From the NCBI RefSeq assembly GCF_030704535.1, contig NC_081807.1, positions 3,451,001-3,515,000 of the forward strand: 64,000 bases of DNA. Direction: 5' to 3'. The stretch comes from Vitis vinifera. Lineage: Eukaryota > Streptophyta > Magnoliopsida > Vitales > Vitaceae. Below, piece by piece: positions 45,050-55,733 of the stretch (positions are counted from its first letter, which is position 1; the number at the start of each line of letters is the position of its first letter). The translations under genes were made by a program, and so were the position numbers. A model generated the notes under the pieces. The model ran no database searches. It worked only from the letters and a program-made list of their open reading frames with translations, and was not told the origin of the DNA.

Positions 45050-47040
45050 GTATATTTGTAGTCATCTAAATCCTAATGTCCTTTTTTTGCTTTATATCTT
45101 TTTATTTTGTGGTCCATGTTTGTCTGGTAATTCCTGTCAATAGCTTGCTGAATTGAAATTATACTATTTTCTTATGTCAATTGCCATCCTTTTTGTTTCT
45201 GACCTTTTCATTAAGATCCATTTTTTTCCAGTACAAAATTTTTTACAGTATAATGGATTTTCAAAGTAAAAACATTTGGATGAATAGTCTTATTCTGTTT
45301 CCAGTGTTTGATTTTACCTTTGAAAATGACTTGTATAATAGTACTAAGTTTTTTATGTTGAATGTTTATGGAATTCTTCAGCAGAAAATATTTTTTTACA
45401 ATTAATAATTGTATATTTATTAAATAAATGCAAAGTTAAATCAGTTCATATGAGATTATGTTAGTTATAAAGTTCATCCAAATTTAGTATCACATAAGCA
45501 GGTGTATGTCTGTTAATCATGTTCAAAGCTATTTTCAAAGAAGATTAATATAAAGAGCTTACCAATTTTTCAGCCTTCATCATAGATCCTAGCTAAAATT
45601 CATCATAGTAATATCTATAGTTACACCAAAAAAAAAAAATGGAACTCAAGGACTGAAAAGTTGAAAACTCAGATAAGTTGCAGTATGGAGTCTCTTTGAA
45701 CTGTTCTTTCACTTATGCTCTGTTGAAACTAGGTTCTAATTCAAAAAAACAAATACTACTATGAATCCAACATTATAGAGAAATAAAAGGGATTCAAGAA
45801 ATGAAAAACATAAAACATTTCTGAAAACCGGTAGTTTGTCTTTTGGAAGTAACTCATTTCTCATAGAAATCCTAATGATTTCAAAATGCCTATGCCAAGA
45901 TGAGTTCCTTGGATGAAATTGTCTTACCGGAAGAAGAAATTATAGAGGGCTGCAAAACCTACCTTCTAGATTAACTTTTGGAGTTAAGGACTTGCTGGAC
46001 TTGTTACGTCATGGGGCCTCCCACTTTTGCAGCAGATGTTTTTCTTGTCCTCAAAATGTTATTCTGCTAGTCTGCTCCATCCCCTATATACTTCAAGTTG
46101 AACTTAACTAATTTTGAAATAGATATAAGATGCCAAGATATGCTGGGATACACAACCTAGAAAAAGATTAAGAGTACTGCATTTTTTACAGGAAAAATTA
46201 AGAGTGCTACTGTCTATCCAGCAAATAGTTGGGAAAGCCCTGTGGTTGCATCGGAGTTCTATGTGCCTGTGGACAATCTATCTTCTCATCTGGGTAGCTA
46301 TATTAAGCAAGTTGGTTGGAACTTCTTTCCATTTACAAATAGCTAAACTTATTTTAGGGAGATTCATATTGTGTTGCACTTCTTTCTTTGTCTAGAAGGA
46401 TTCTCATTCTTCTTTCTTGTTATTATTCTGCCATAGTTATATTTTTGCTTCTTACTAGAAAAGATGTATATATTGGTAGGTAAATTTTTCTCCCCATTGG
46501 AAGTTGAACCTGGAATTTCACACAACCCTTTACCACTTGGTTTCTTACTAAAAAAAGATCCCTGACATTTAAATGTATTGTGGTTGCCTTATGAACAAGA
46601 AGCGGACTTTTAGTTTACTGGATGGTACATTATTTTGTTCCACCTGAAGTTCTTTTTTTTTTTTTTTTTTTGCTTTTTCCAAATTATATCATTTTCAAAG
46701 TTGTTGTTGAGAACTTTGGTTGATGTATCTGAAGATGTTATCTGTACCGATTTTTCTGGATGCGCAAACACATACAAAGAAGGAAAATGATTCTCATTGC
46801 AACAAACAAAGCTGGCAGGCATCTAACAACCGTCCTCTGTTCCAGAGCTACTGAATTATTATATTGTTCATAAAGCCGCATTGCATGCAATATATGATTT
46901 TATAGGAACTTCACAGCAGTTACATCATATGTTTGAATAGGCATTGTAATTATGATCCTTAAAAAATATTCAATAAATAATCCATGAGCCCTCCTATTAT
47001 AATACTGATAAAGCTAGATATGTTTATTACTTTTACTTTA
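45050..47040. other. Long intron of the decayed phosphatase gene
   Basis: The segment begins with the donor after 45045 and ends with a 'tttag' acceptor at 47037-47041. It has no supported coding content. A T-run of about 22 lies near 46652-46670. Confidence 0.5.
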
Positions 47041-48444
47041 GGCATGGAAGAATCATAAGGACAATTTAATACTGATGGAAAGATACCATTTCTTTGCTTC
47101 GAGTTGTCACCAATTTGGTTTCCATTGTAAATCTCTTTCTGAGTTGAAGAGTGATGAAAGTGAACCTGATGGAGCGCTTGCAACTATCCTCAAAGTTCTT
47201 CAACAGACCCATAGCACACTCTTTGATCCGGTATGTCCTTATTCCTGCATCATTATTGATGCATCTTCTTACTGCTGGTATGGTGTACTTGATTTACTAA
47301 TTCGGAACCTTTGACTAGGAACTCAGTGATAATTTTTCTGGAAGAGATGTGAGGCAGGTAAGAAGTTTCTTATGGCAATTGAACCTACTTTCATACTAGC
47401 CTTTTATTTGATGAGTTCCATTAGTTTTGGCATTGTGTTGTCCTTTTTACTGGACGTTGTATCCTGATTTCTGGATCTCTCTATCTCTGTTACTGGATGG
47501 ATCTATATTAACACAACTCTCCAGAATCCCGCATGAATTTTGACCTTGTGAATATGTTGCCATTGATTTCCTTGATCTTCATGTGTGTCAGATTGACTGT
47601 TAGATTCAGGCCCAAAAAAAACTAATATGAGACAACCTGTTCTACTCTTTGACTACTGGAGAAATTTAATAGACCACAAGTTCTGGGATGTGATTGTAAA
47701 CTTGCATACTTCCAGACTCCCACATGGATTTTGAGCTACTGAATATCTTACTATTATGTTCCTTTATCCATCATGTGTCAGATAGGCTGCAGGGATACCT
47801 GCAAAAGCTGTTATTGGACAAGCTGTTCTAATCTTTGATTTTTTTTATGGGCTCTTTGATTTTGATCAATTAGATTCACCTGGATCAAAAAATTGCTTTA
47901 TTTCTGCTTATGATTGTAGCCTCAAAACTAGGTTAAATGATGGAGGAGCCAAATGCCATATTCTCTTTTCCATTTGTCAGTCTGGTTCACGCCATGTTCA
48001 GTCTGGTTCTCATTCTCAAATTGTTTAAAAATATGCCTTGCCAATAGAATTTGTAGATTTTAGGAGTGGAATTGTATTGATTTTTCTTTTAATTAGAATG
48101 AGTAGTATTAAATTCTTTCATCTCTTCATCTCTGTAGGTTCTGAATCGATTCGGAGGGAAGTCCAGAAGGGATGCAAGATAGTCTTCACTCGGGTTTTTC
48201 CTGCCAAATTCCAGGCTGATAATCACCCTCTATGGAAGATGGCTGAGCAGTTGGGAGCCTCATGCTAACAGAACTTGATCCATCAGTGTCACATGTGGTT
48301 GCAACAGATGTGGGAACAGAGAAATCTCGTTGGGCAGTGAACAAAAAGAAGTTTGTCATCTATCCACAGTGGATAGAAGCTGCAAATTATTTTTGGCGAA
48401 AGCTGCCAGAAGAAAACTTTTTAGTTAACAAAATGAAGCAATGA

Positions 48445-49635
48445 TTGAGGGTAAGCCCTTGCAATAGTGTACATTTCAAAGGACTTTGGCTTCATTACTA
48501 GTATTTTTACAACTGAAAATGGTTTGGAGGGCTTTGGCTCCTCTCCAGTACTAGCACTCCTAGAATCTCTCAGTATTATAAATTTGAGGTTTCCCATCTA
48601 ATGGAGACCTCTCTGCTTATCCAGATTCATTGATTTTTCGGCCTGCCAATTTTGGTCCAATTTTTGGTAAAGGATTTTCAGGAGAGCAAAGATCTGATCA
48701 TGGAAAATCACACAATCAAGCTGGTTTTGTACAGATTTAGTGGTGACATGGTGGTACTTTTCTTTTATTTTCCTGCCCTTTCCCAAAAATCTCTGTTCAG
48801 TAGCAATGTGAAAAATTGACCTTTGAAAATTTTGTAAAGAAAAGCCATTGCTGCAGCTATGCTAAACCAATGTCATACTTCTGTTGAGGCGATAGAAATT
48901 GTATTTGGCTTTCAATTGAATCGAAGGAAAATATTAAAAATTTGGCACATATTTTGAGCTTAATTTTTCAGGAGGTATGGATAAATCAAAAGTTTATTCT
49001 GTGGCTGCAAAAAGGGATTGTTTACTAAGTTGATTAGTTTTACAAAATAGAACCCTAATTTATATAGCATTTTATTTGTTTTCTACGAGGTTTGGAACTG
49101 GAGGCTGATCATTCTTCCTCACCTCTGCCAGAGACTTGAGAAACAGAAGAAGAGACTGTTCATGAATTTTGCAAGGTAACCATTAAGAGCAAAGGCATTA
49201 AGTTCCAAATGATTGAAGATGCAAATTGCTGTTTCTATTGCAGGTTTTCTAAAATTTACATAGTTCAGAACCCATTTGAAGCCTTTAGTTTTATCCCTTC
49301 ATAGAATTTAACTGACAGCATCTGCTAGATTGGTCCCCTATATCACCAAACAACATCACCTGCAGGTAGCCCCTTTTGTTGCTTTGTTCTGTATAGTTTT
49401 TTGTTATTATAATAGTTCTCTGTTACCCATGTGAATACCAATGAACTAAAATTTACAAGTATGACATATAAAACTTTATCATAGCAAGTACATAAATCAA
49501 CTTTTGGTTGCCTTCCTGAAACTCTGCAACATATGGCAAAAGGTTAGATCTATGAAACTGTTTTGTTTAGTATGGCTGTACCCAACCATCTTCACTTCCC
49601 AATAACCCTATCATATCTCATGGGACTGACTCAAG
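48445..49635. other. Intergenic; 3' flank of the phosphatase relic
   Basis: The first few hundred bases resemble a 3' UTR. The remainder has no supported exon. It leads into the left edge of duplicated module A. Confidence 0.4.
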
Positions 49636-49639
49636 CCAC

Positions 49640-51855
49640 ATATCCTTTATCAACTTACATGTACTTTTTTGTTCTCTTTTTTCCTTTTTCTTTGTCTCTT
49701 GCTTTTTTTTAATGTTCCAACTTGCATATAGACAAATACCTATCGCCTAAGAAGTGAAAGCTTGTATGATTCCCTTTGGTTGGTACTCAAACCTCATACG
49801 TCTATCAGCTTTATCCTCAGAGGACATAGTCACCGAAAGACGATGTCTAAATTGCGCAATTTCTCTCTATGCAAATTGTGCCATTCAATTCTGAGATTCC
49901 CTCCAAATATCGGTCTTAAGCTTTTTCCCAAGTGATGATTGGATGGACCAGAAATGGGTGGTGGTGGACCTTTTAGGCTTCTGAAAAGCCATATTTCCGT
50001 AGCTTCATGGCCCATAGACAAGGTTCTTGGTGCAACTGAAGCCATCAAAGCTTCTAGAGTGATTGTCAAAGGACACTCTTACGTAGACATATATTCTTCA
50101 CAGCCCTAGTGTTCCAAATTTAGATGAGGGACCTCCAACTTGTTAGGAAGGACCACTAGCAGTAGGAAAATGGTCTCTTTGAATGGGAATAAACTAGGCC
50201 CTAGACGCAACTTTGTCAAGGACCAAGGTTGGGCATTACAAGACAACTCAAAATATCAATGCATGATGTGCAAAAGGACCACTTTTTGGTACATGATACT
50301 ACTGTATTTGCATCAATCTCGCATCAAGTTATCAATCAACCTTAGCTTTGCCCCTTAAAATGTATAGGATAGTGCTGCAAACTCCCTAGGCAACTTGTTT
50401 ACAGTGGACAGCCCTTGTGGAACTTTTCCAAACTACCAGACCTTTGAATGATATTGTAGCAAGGAATTGAAAATAATAGCAGTTTTGCATGACCCTCCTT
50501 CATTGATATTGATGGCCAAATCATCACCACAGACCCAGTGAAAAGGACTAGCTACCCCCCAGATTCCTTTCTCTAATCATCTAATCTGTATCACTCGAAA
50601 AGACTGGTCTCTGAATATGTTCTCCCCTTTTCATAGGCCCCTTTGATTTACTCTAATCATCTAAAGTGCTTCGCTCCAAAAGCAATATGTCCTAGTTCTC
50701 AAGCCATACTCTGTATTTGGTTCACTTTTTTTTACAACAATCCTTGTGGGTCCTAAGAGAATTATCTTGGTTCAATGAAAGAGAAGAAGAAAGCCGAGTG
50801 TTAATGGTTATTAGTTGCACTTTAGTGCCCCAAAGTTGGGTTTTGCACTTCTTTTTCTGAAACCTACACCAGTGGTCACTGCCTCGTCCCCTTTTTCCAA
50901 AGATTTTTCCATAAGAAAGATTTGATCTAACCAGCCCACGTATGTAGTCACCATAACAAGTTGGTCACGTCAATAAGTGGTGACATCAATAGGCAGTAAA
51001 ATATCATTCTGTACTTCATAGGTCAAGTTCGTTCCATCACAAACTCAAGATACTGTTTCTGCCTAGAAAACCATGTGTTTTGGAGCACTTCAGGACCTAA
51101 ACTTTAAGAAATATGCGCCTCAAAACATGGCATATGCATGTGTCGACCTATGTAAACCATGCAAAACTGGGGCCACCTACTGTAATCTTGCTTAGATCTC
51201 TATGAAATCTCTCCATCAAATCACGGGTGGTGTTGGACCACTGCACCCTTTGAAATTGTTTTCTTTAGAGAAGATGAACCACCTTGTGTAGGGTGCATCT
51301 AAATAGCCAGTTTGCCACGAATAGCTTTATCCTTTTTGAAGCCTCAGGCTTTGGTTTTATGATTTTCGTGTAAGTCATGTCACAAGACTCAAACAATATC
51401 TTTGACACAGTTGCGAGAGGTTGATATTGTTGATTCTAGATTTGCTTGGATAATGCACCTTCTAGATAAAACATTATAATACCTTGCGGTTTGGGAGAGT
51501 TGGAAGGGCTCACCCATGAAAGATTTCTTGATTATTTTAAGGAAAAGAAAAAAAACAAACAAACAAACTTTAATACCCAAAGTCATAGACCAACCCACCA
51601 ATCAACAGGTATTGATTTAATCACCACCCCTATCCATAATCCATCCACCTACAAGACCAGCCTCGCCTGTTGACCATGCTTGGTTCAGCAATGGTTTCAT
51701 CATATGGTACCACTTAAAGTAGCCGGCATCTAAAACTCAAATTCCCAAAATATGAGACAATGAAACTCTATTCCTTGTTGGCAGTTTGTCAACATCACTA
51801 CCACCTTGATACTACTCCTTATGAGGCTAAGAGTTTTGAGTCTAGCATGAAAAAG
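49640..51855 (+). repeat. Duplicated non-coding module, copy A (upstream of the RADIALIS-like gene)
   Basis: This matches 61215-63515 in the same order and orientation. Landmarks: 'catatcctttatc', 'caacttgcata..gacaaata', 'gcttgtatgattccc', 'ggttggtactcaaacctcat', 'tatgcaaattgt', 'cccaagtgatgattggatgg', 'gaagccatcaaagc', 'ctccaacttgttaggaagga', 'aggaccactttt', 'tcaccacagac', 'gactagcta', 'cccttttcatagg', 'ctctaatcatctaaagtgc', 'caatccttgtgg', 'attagttgcac', then 'actcaaattcc' and 'gaggctaag'. No frame in either copy encodes a recognisable protein. Module A lies about 2.3-4.5 kb upstream of the RADIALIS-like gene. The shared blocks are conserved between copies while the spacers differ, which could reflect regulatory constraint or simply a recent duplication. 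Confidence 0.8.
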
Positions 51856-51859
51856 ATAC

Positions 51860-52137
51860 AAGGTAAAAAAACTTATGACTTAATTTTTGCCTTAGAACTA
51901 AGGTTATTTAGTAAGACATTTTTACTTTCTTTGATATTAAGTAAAGTAAAAGATATTAATCAATTTAATAGAAAAAGAGTTCGATTAAAGGAATTAGATT
52001 TCAGTTTCATGTTTGGGATGAGATGGAATTGAAATAAAATAAATGTTGTCCCTTGTTTTGTAAGGTAAGAGATGACTTGTTTTAGGTTCCAATGGTAAAT
52101 ATAAATGATTTAAATGTTTATTATTTATAATTAAAAT

Positions 52138-52176
<39 letters not shown>

Positions 52177-53450
52177 CATAAAAATAAACAAATTTAGAAT
52201 TAATTGGTTAAAAATGATTAAATAATCCTTAAATTTGTGAATCTAACTTTTTTCGTGTTTTTATTTAAAAAGTAACAATTTTTTTTTTTTTTTACATAAA
52301 TGTATTTCGCTAGTTCAAATATTTATATGTAGTTTTAAAAAAAAAGGTTTATTTTTACAAGAAAAAAGGGAGGACATTTATGTCAAAATAAGGTGGAGGG
52401 TTAAATTTTCAAATCTTGTTTTCAAACCCTTTTAATGAAATAAATTTATTATCAAAAAAATTAATTAAAAATATCATTAACTTAAAAATTAAATGAAAAA
52501 CCATTACTAATTATTTGAAATCTCTAGATAGAATTAAAATGATAAATTACTTTGAGAATGACCTAAATTATTTTAGATTCAATTTTTAATTCACTTAAAA
52601 TATAAAATTACTGATAGTATTTTTAAGAAAATGAAAAATTATATAGTATAAAAAAAATATTTTTTGTTTCAATCCCTATATGAGTATATTAATAATCGAT
52701 AATTATAAAAATAGAGATATAGTTAAAATGATATAAAAATAAAGATATAACTAAAATAGCACAAGTGAGATTAAAATCGAGAATTTACTCAAATAAAAGA
52801 ATTATTTATTCTAATAAAAATATTAATCATTATAGCAAATTCTTTGTTTTCCATTTATTCTATAAATCAATTAAATTGAAAGGAAAAGAAAAACATCCAC
52901 CACATCTATTTGAAAGTTTTTCCTTTTTTTTTTTTTTTTTTTTTGAGAAGACTATTAAATTAAAAAAGAAAAAAAATGATATTGAGGGAATAGATAAGAG
53001 AAAAGAGTAAAGGAGAGAAGAAAATGCATACTTGTTTAGAGAGAAAAAGATATAGTAACAAGGGCATCCCTAGAAAAAAAGTTGTTTTGACATAACATTT
53101 GCTTTAATGAGATGTGATTGAAAACAAAATTATTCCACCAAATCCTTGGAAATCCTTTTATGGAATTCTTCCATTCTAAAAATGGTATCAACATTTAGAA
53201 AAAGTTAATTATTAAAATTTATTAATTAAAATTAATTTTGATTTTAAGTTGTAATTATAATTTATTTTATCAAATATATTTCATTTTATTAATGATTTTA
53301 ACTGAATTTCCAAATTATATCAAATCGTTCATTTGATGACAACATCTCCCCTAACTCCCGAGATCAAGGTGATGGTGGCGCGTTGCATCGGTTGACTTGC
53401 TTGGTGTGATCGGTGCAGGGTTCATTGTTTGTTTGAGAGGGCCGCAACGA
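51860..53450. other. AT-rich insertion-like segment absent from copy B, with a (TA)17 microsatellite
   Basis: Copy B passes from its 'gaggctaag' landmark (about 63483) to 'cacccaacgatagatcaaag' (about 63648) in about 165 bases. In copy A the same landmarks are about 1.7 kb apart (51822 and 53496). The extra DNA is AT-rich, contains a perfect (TA)17 run at 52141-52174 and has no coding potential. An insertion in copy A or a deletion in copy B are both possible. Confidence 0.55.
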
Positions 53451-53454
53451 GCCT

Positions 53455-53990
53455 TGGCCTGTGTGCTGTCAAGGTCATGCCACAGTTTCAGAAAACCACC
53501 CAACGGTAGATCAAAAGGAGAAGTTCTATAAATATCTGCTTTGTTCTCAGATATTTTTCCTCAAAACAAAGAAATCCAATCATGAGAAAAATAGATTCGT
53601 TTTTTTTTTCTTTTTTTTCTTTTTTTCTTTTTTTTGGTTTAGCCGTTTAAATCACAAGACAAGATTCCTTTTAACTATTGTTGATCCAAATCAGGTAGTA
53701 TCCAAGGTTGAGTATTATTACTACCTAGGGAAGACTACTTAACAAAAAGGTCCAACTCTGAGAGAGAGAGAGATGTGAGATCCTATTTTTATGTGGCTAT
53801 TGAATTCAAGGGGGTATATTCTAATATCTAATCACACTAGCTCTGAGCCATCACTGTAAATCAAAGAGACCGATTACTCCCTTCTCTTGGTGTTGTTTAT
53901 CCTGCTTTATCTTGTTGTGGTTCCAGATGAGCCGGGTCATGCCTTACTCCATCTGTTGGCAAAAGATTTTCCAACTTGACTCCGACCCAC
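53455..53990 (+). other. Proximal upstream region of the RADIALIS-like gene
   Basis: It contains the 'accacccaacggtagatcaaa' landmark shared with copy B (63644-63664). A T-rich tract at about 53600-53640 and a GA run at 53760-53772 follow. No coding exon. It lies between duplicated module A and the TATA box. Confidence 0.5.
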
Positions 53991-54002
53991 CACTTTCAAC
54001 AC

Positions 54003-54011
54003 TCTATATAA
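54003..54011 (+). promoter_or_regulatory. TATA box of the RADIALIS-like gene
   Basis: 'tctatataag' lies about 190 bases upstream of the start codon, which would place transcription start near 54035 with a 5' UTR of about 165 bases. It is the best TATA match in the upstream region. Confidence 0.7.
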
Positions 54012-54199
54012 GTAGCTGCCATGGCAGCAGTCTCCTGCACACAACATCCTTCCAACTCAGCTCCCTCTCTTCTTTCAAGTACCCTTCCTTTAGGCCTTTT
54101 TCTAAGTTAGAAGATTGAAGCCCTATCTCCCAATTATTTCTAATCACCTTTTGTCATCTTTTAGACAGACTTGGTTTGTAATCTCCTCTGAAGTGACCC

Positions 54200-54427
54200 A
54201 TGGCATCAACCTCTCTCAAGAGCTCTGGCTCATGGACCCCAAAGCAAAACAAACTGTTTGAAAAGGCTCTAGCCTTATATGACAGGGACACCCCCGACCG
54301 CTGGCAGAATGTGGCCAACGCTGTGGGTGGCAAATCTGCTGAGGAGGTGAAACAACACTATGAGATCCTTATTCGGGACCTCAAGCATATCGAGTCGGGC
54401 CGTGTTCCTATTCCCAACTACAAGTAG
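54200..54427 (+). CDS. RADIALIS-like single-repeat MYB (SANT) protein
   Basis: This is a small I-box/SANT-type MYB of the RADIALIS/RSM family, 75 residues. Members act in the nucleus or cytoplasm and often work by sequestering partner MYB-like (DRIF) proteins to control floral or seedling development. The single MYB domain covers residues about 10-62. Its first Trp is in [19 protein letters not shown], its second in [11 protein letters not shown]; the third helix is [15 protein letters not shown], followed by the family-typical HIESGRVP and a terminal PNYK. It stops at TAG directly after PNYK, shorter than homologs that carry a variable tail. An in-context donor (ttg|gtgagt, GT at 54444) and acceptor (54631) imply a 3' UTR intron, with the last exon from about 54632 containing an AATAAA-like signal near 54657. 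It follows module A and is intact. Confidence 0.93.
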   Translation: MASTSLKSSGSWTPKQNKLFEKALALYDRDTPDRWQNVANAVGGKSAEEVKQHYEILIRDLKHIESGRVPIPNYK

Positions 54428-55700
54428 CGAAAAGCACCTGTTGGTGAGTTGTTATGTTCAGCATTACTATACTTTTTTTTTTTCTATAATTTATTTTTGT
54501 TTTGCCCAAAAACCACTTACGAGGCAGAAAATCTACTTTGACCCAGAATTTTCAAGTACTTTTTTTTGGGAGGGCATTTTGAAGCCTTTTCTGTATGCTA
54601 AAAAGGCTCTATCTTTTATTTCCTTTTACAGGCTTCTGAAGTATCCTAAAGCTGCAATAAAGTCCAAGGCTTGGCTCCTATTAAATTATATTTTTGGAAA
54701 AAGTAGAAGCGGACTTATCATTTAAGGAAAAAAAAACAGAAAAAAAAAAAAAAAAGTCTGACTCTCTCTGTCTGCTCTTGTATGCATGTAATCACTGTAC
54801 CACCCTTATTTTAATGGAATATCTATTATCAAGAAGGTATTTTGTACTTGTCCAAAGCAAAGACATCACTAATATTTCCTATGTAATCTTAATTGAATTC
54901 TATTGTGAAGAATCATAGAGTAATGATAAGCTCCTCTTTCTCCAGGAATCAAGAAAAATGGAATATATATGTTTGATCATTGAGCTTGGAGTCTTGGACT
55001 AGTAAGTTCCTATGACTGGGACAAATGGATTCCAGAGTAAAGTCAATTTCATAGAAAACATAATGCCATATTCTGCATTCTGAACAATTGACAATTAGGA
55101 TCAAAATGCAGACAATGATTCAAGCAGTGGCACTTGTAAGTGTGAGTCTTTTGGTTTAGCCATTGTTTCTCCAGAGCATGATTCCTCTGTGGGTCCTGCC
55201 CTCATCTCATGACTGGTCATTTGTTCACTTTATCCCCACTAATACAGTATTGTGGCTCTGGACATTCTTACTCATTCTGATTTATGGTGTCAACTGAATA
55301 TTCTCATTTTATACATACATATATATATGATTGTATGGACCTCCAAATCCTCCTGAGAGATATTCTCTGCCTGTTGGTCTGCAGGGTCCTGCATTATATT
55401 ATAAAATGATCTTCTTAGATATGGACATATGCGGAATTCTGGGAGCAAGTGGAAATGAGTTGTGGTCCTACTGTACATGCCAGAGAATCCCAGATAAATT
55501 TAGCAGTACTTGTGGTTTTCTTCACTTGTCCTTGAAATAACCACATACTGCAGACAAATTAACCAGGAAGGATAAGAGTCTGGTCTAACTCTACTATGCC
55601 TTTTCCCTTGGTATTTATTAAAAAAGGGGCTCCTCTTTTGTCAGCGCTTAGAACACACGGACAGAGGTTCATAGATGCTGACACATAGACCATTGTTTCT
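54428..55700 (+). other. 3' UTR (with intron) and downstream flank of the RADIALIS-like gene
   Basis: The predicted 3' UTR intron is 54444-54631. The following exon includes 'gcaataaagtcc' near 54654, a possible polyadenylation signal. From about 54900 onward there is no supported gene; the short frames at 55290-55540 lack domains. Confidence 0.5.
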
Positions 55701-55733
55701 CTCTGTGCCTGTGTCTTGTGTGAGGCTTTTGAA

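Larger units (their letters stand above)
33278..48444 (+). pseudogene. Decayed RNA polymerase II CTD phosphatase-like gene (CPL4/FCP1 type)
   Basis: Family members dephosphorylate the RNA polymerase II C-terminal repeats; they have an FCP1 catalytic domain (DxDxT) followed by a BRCT domain. Pieces found: an N-terminal exon at 33278-33415 with the serine/acidic start (TDSPINSSSSDDFAAL) that breaks at a frameshift and stop; an FCP1 C-terminal exon at 44756-45045 (GSLFMLES... LDDTE); an exon at 47042-47230 (MERYHFFASSC... LSELKSDESEPDGA); a short exon at 47319-47357; and a BRCT exon at 48138-48444 (CKIVFTRVFP... WIEAAN). The last exon has two single-base deletions, one soon after its start and one after GASC, so the frame is broken twice. 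I could not find the exon with the DLDHT catalytic motif. A LINE and older transposons lie between the first two pieces. The second, third and fourth pieces are still open with good splice sites. Confidence 0.85.

Noticed and set aside
52141..52174. (TA)17 run considered as an origin or matrix-attachment site
   Set aside because: A simple microsatellite explains it, and no associated motif supports a function.
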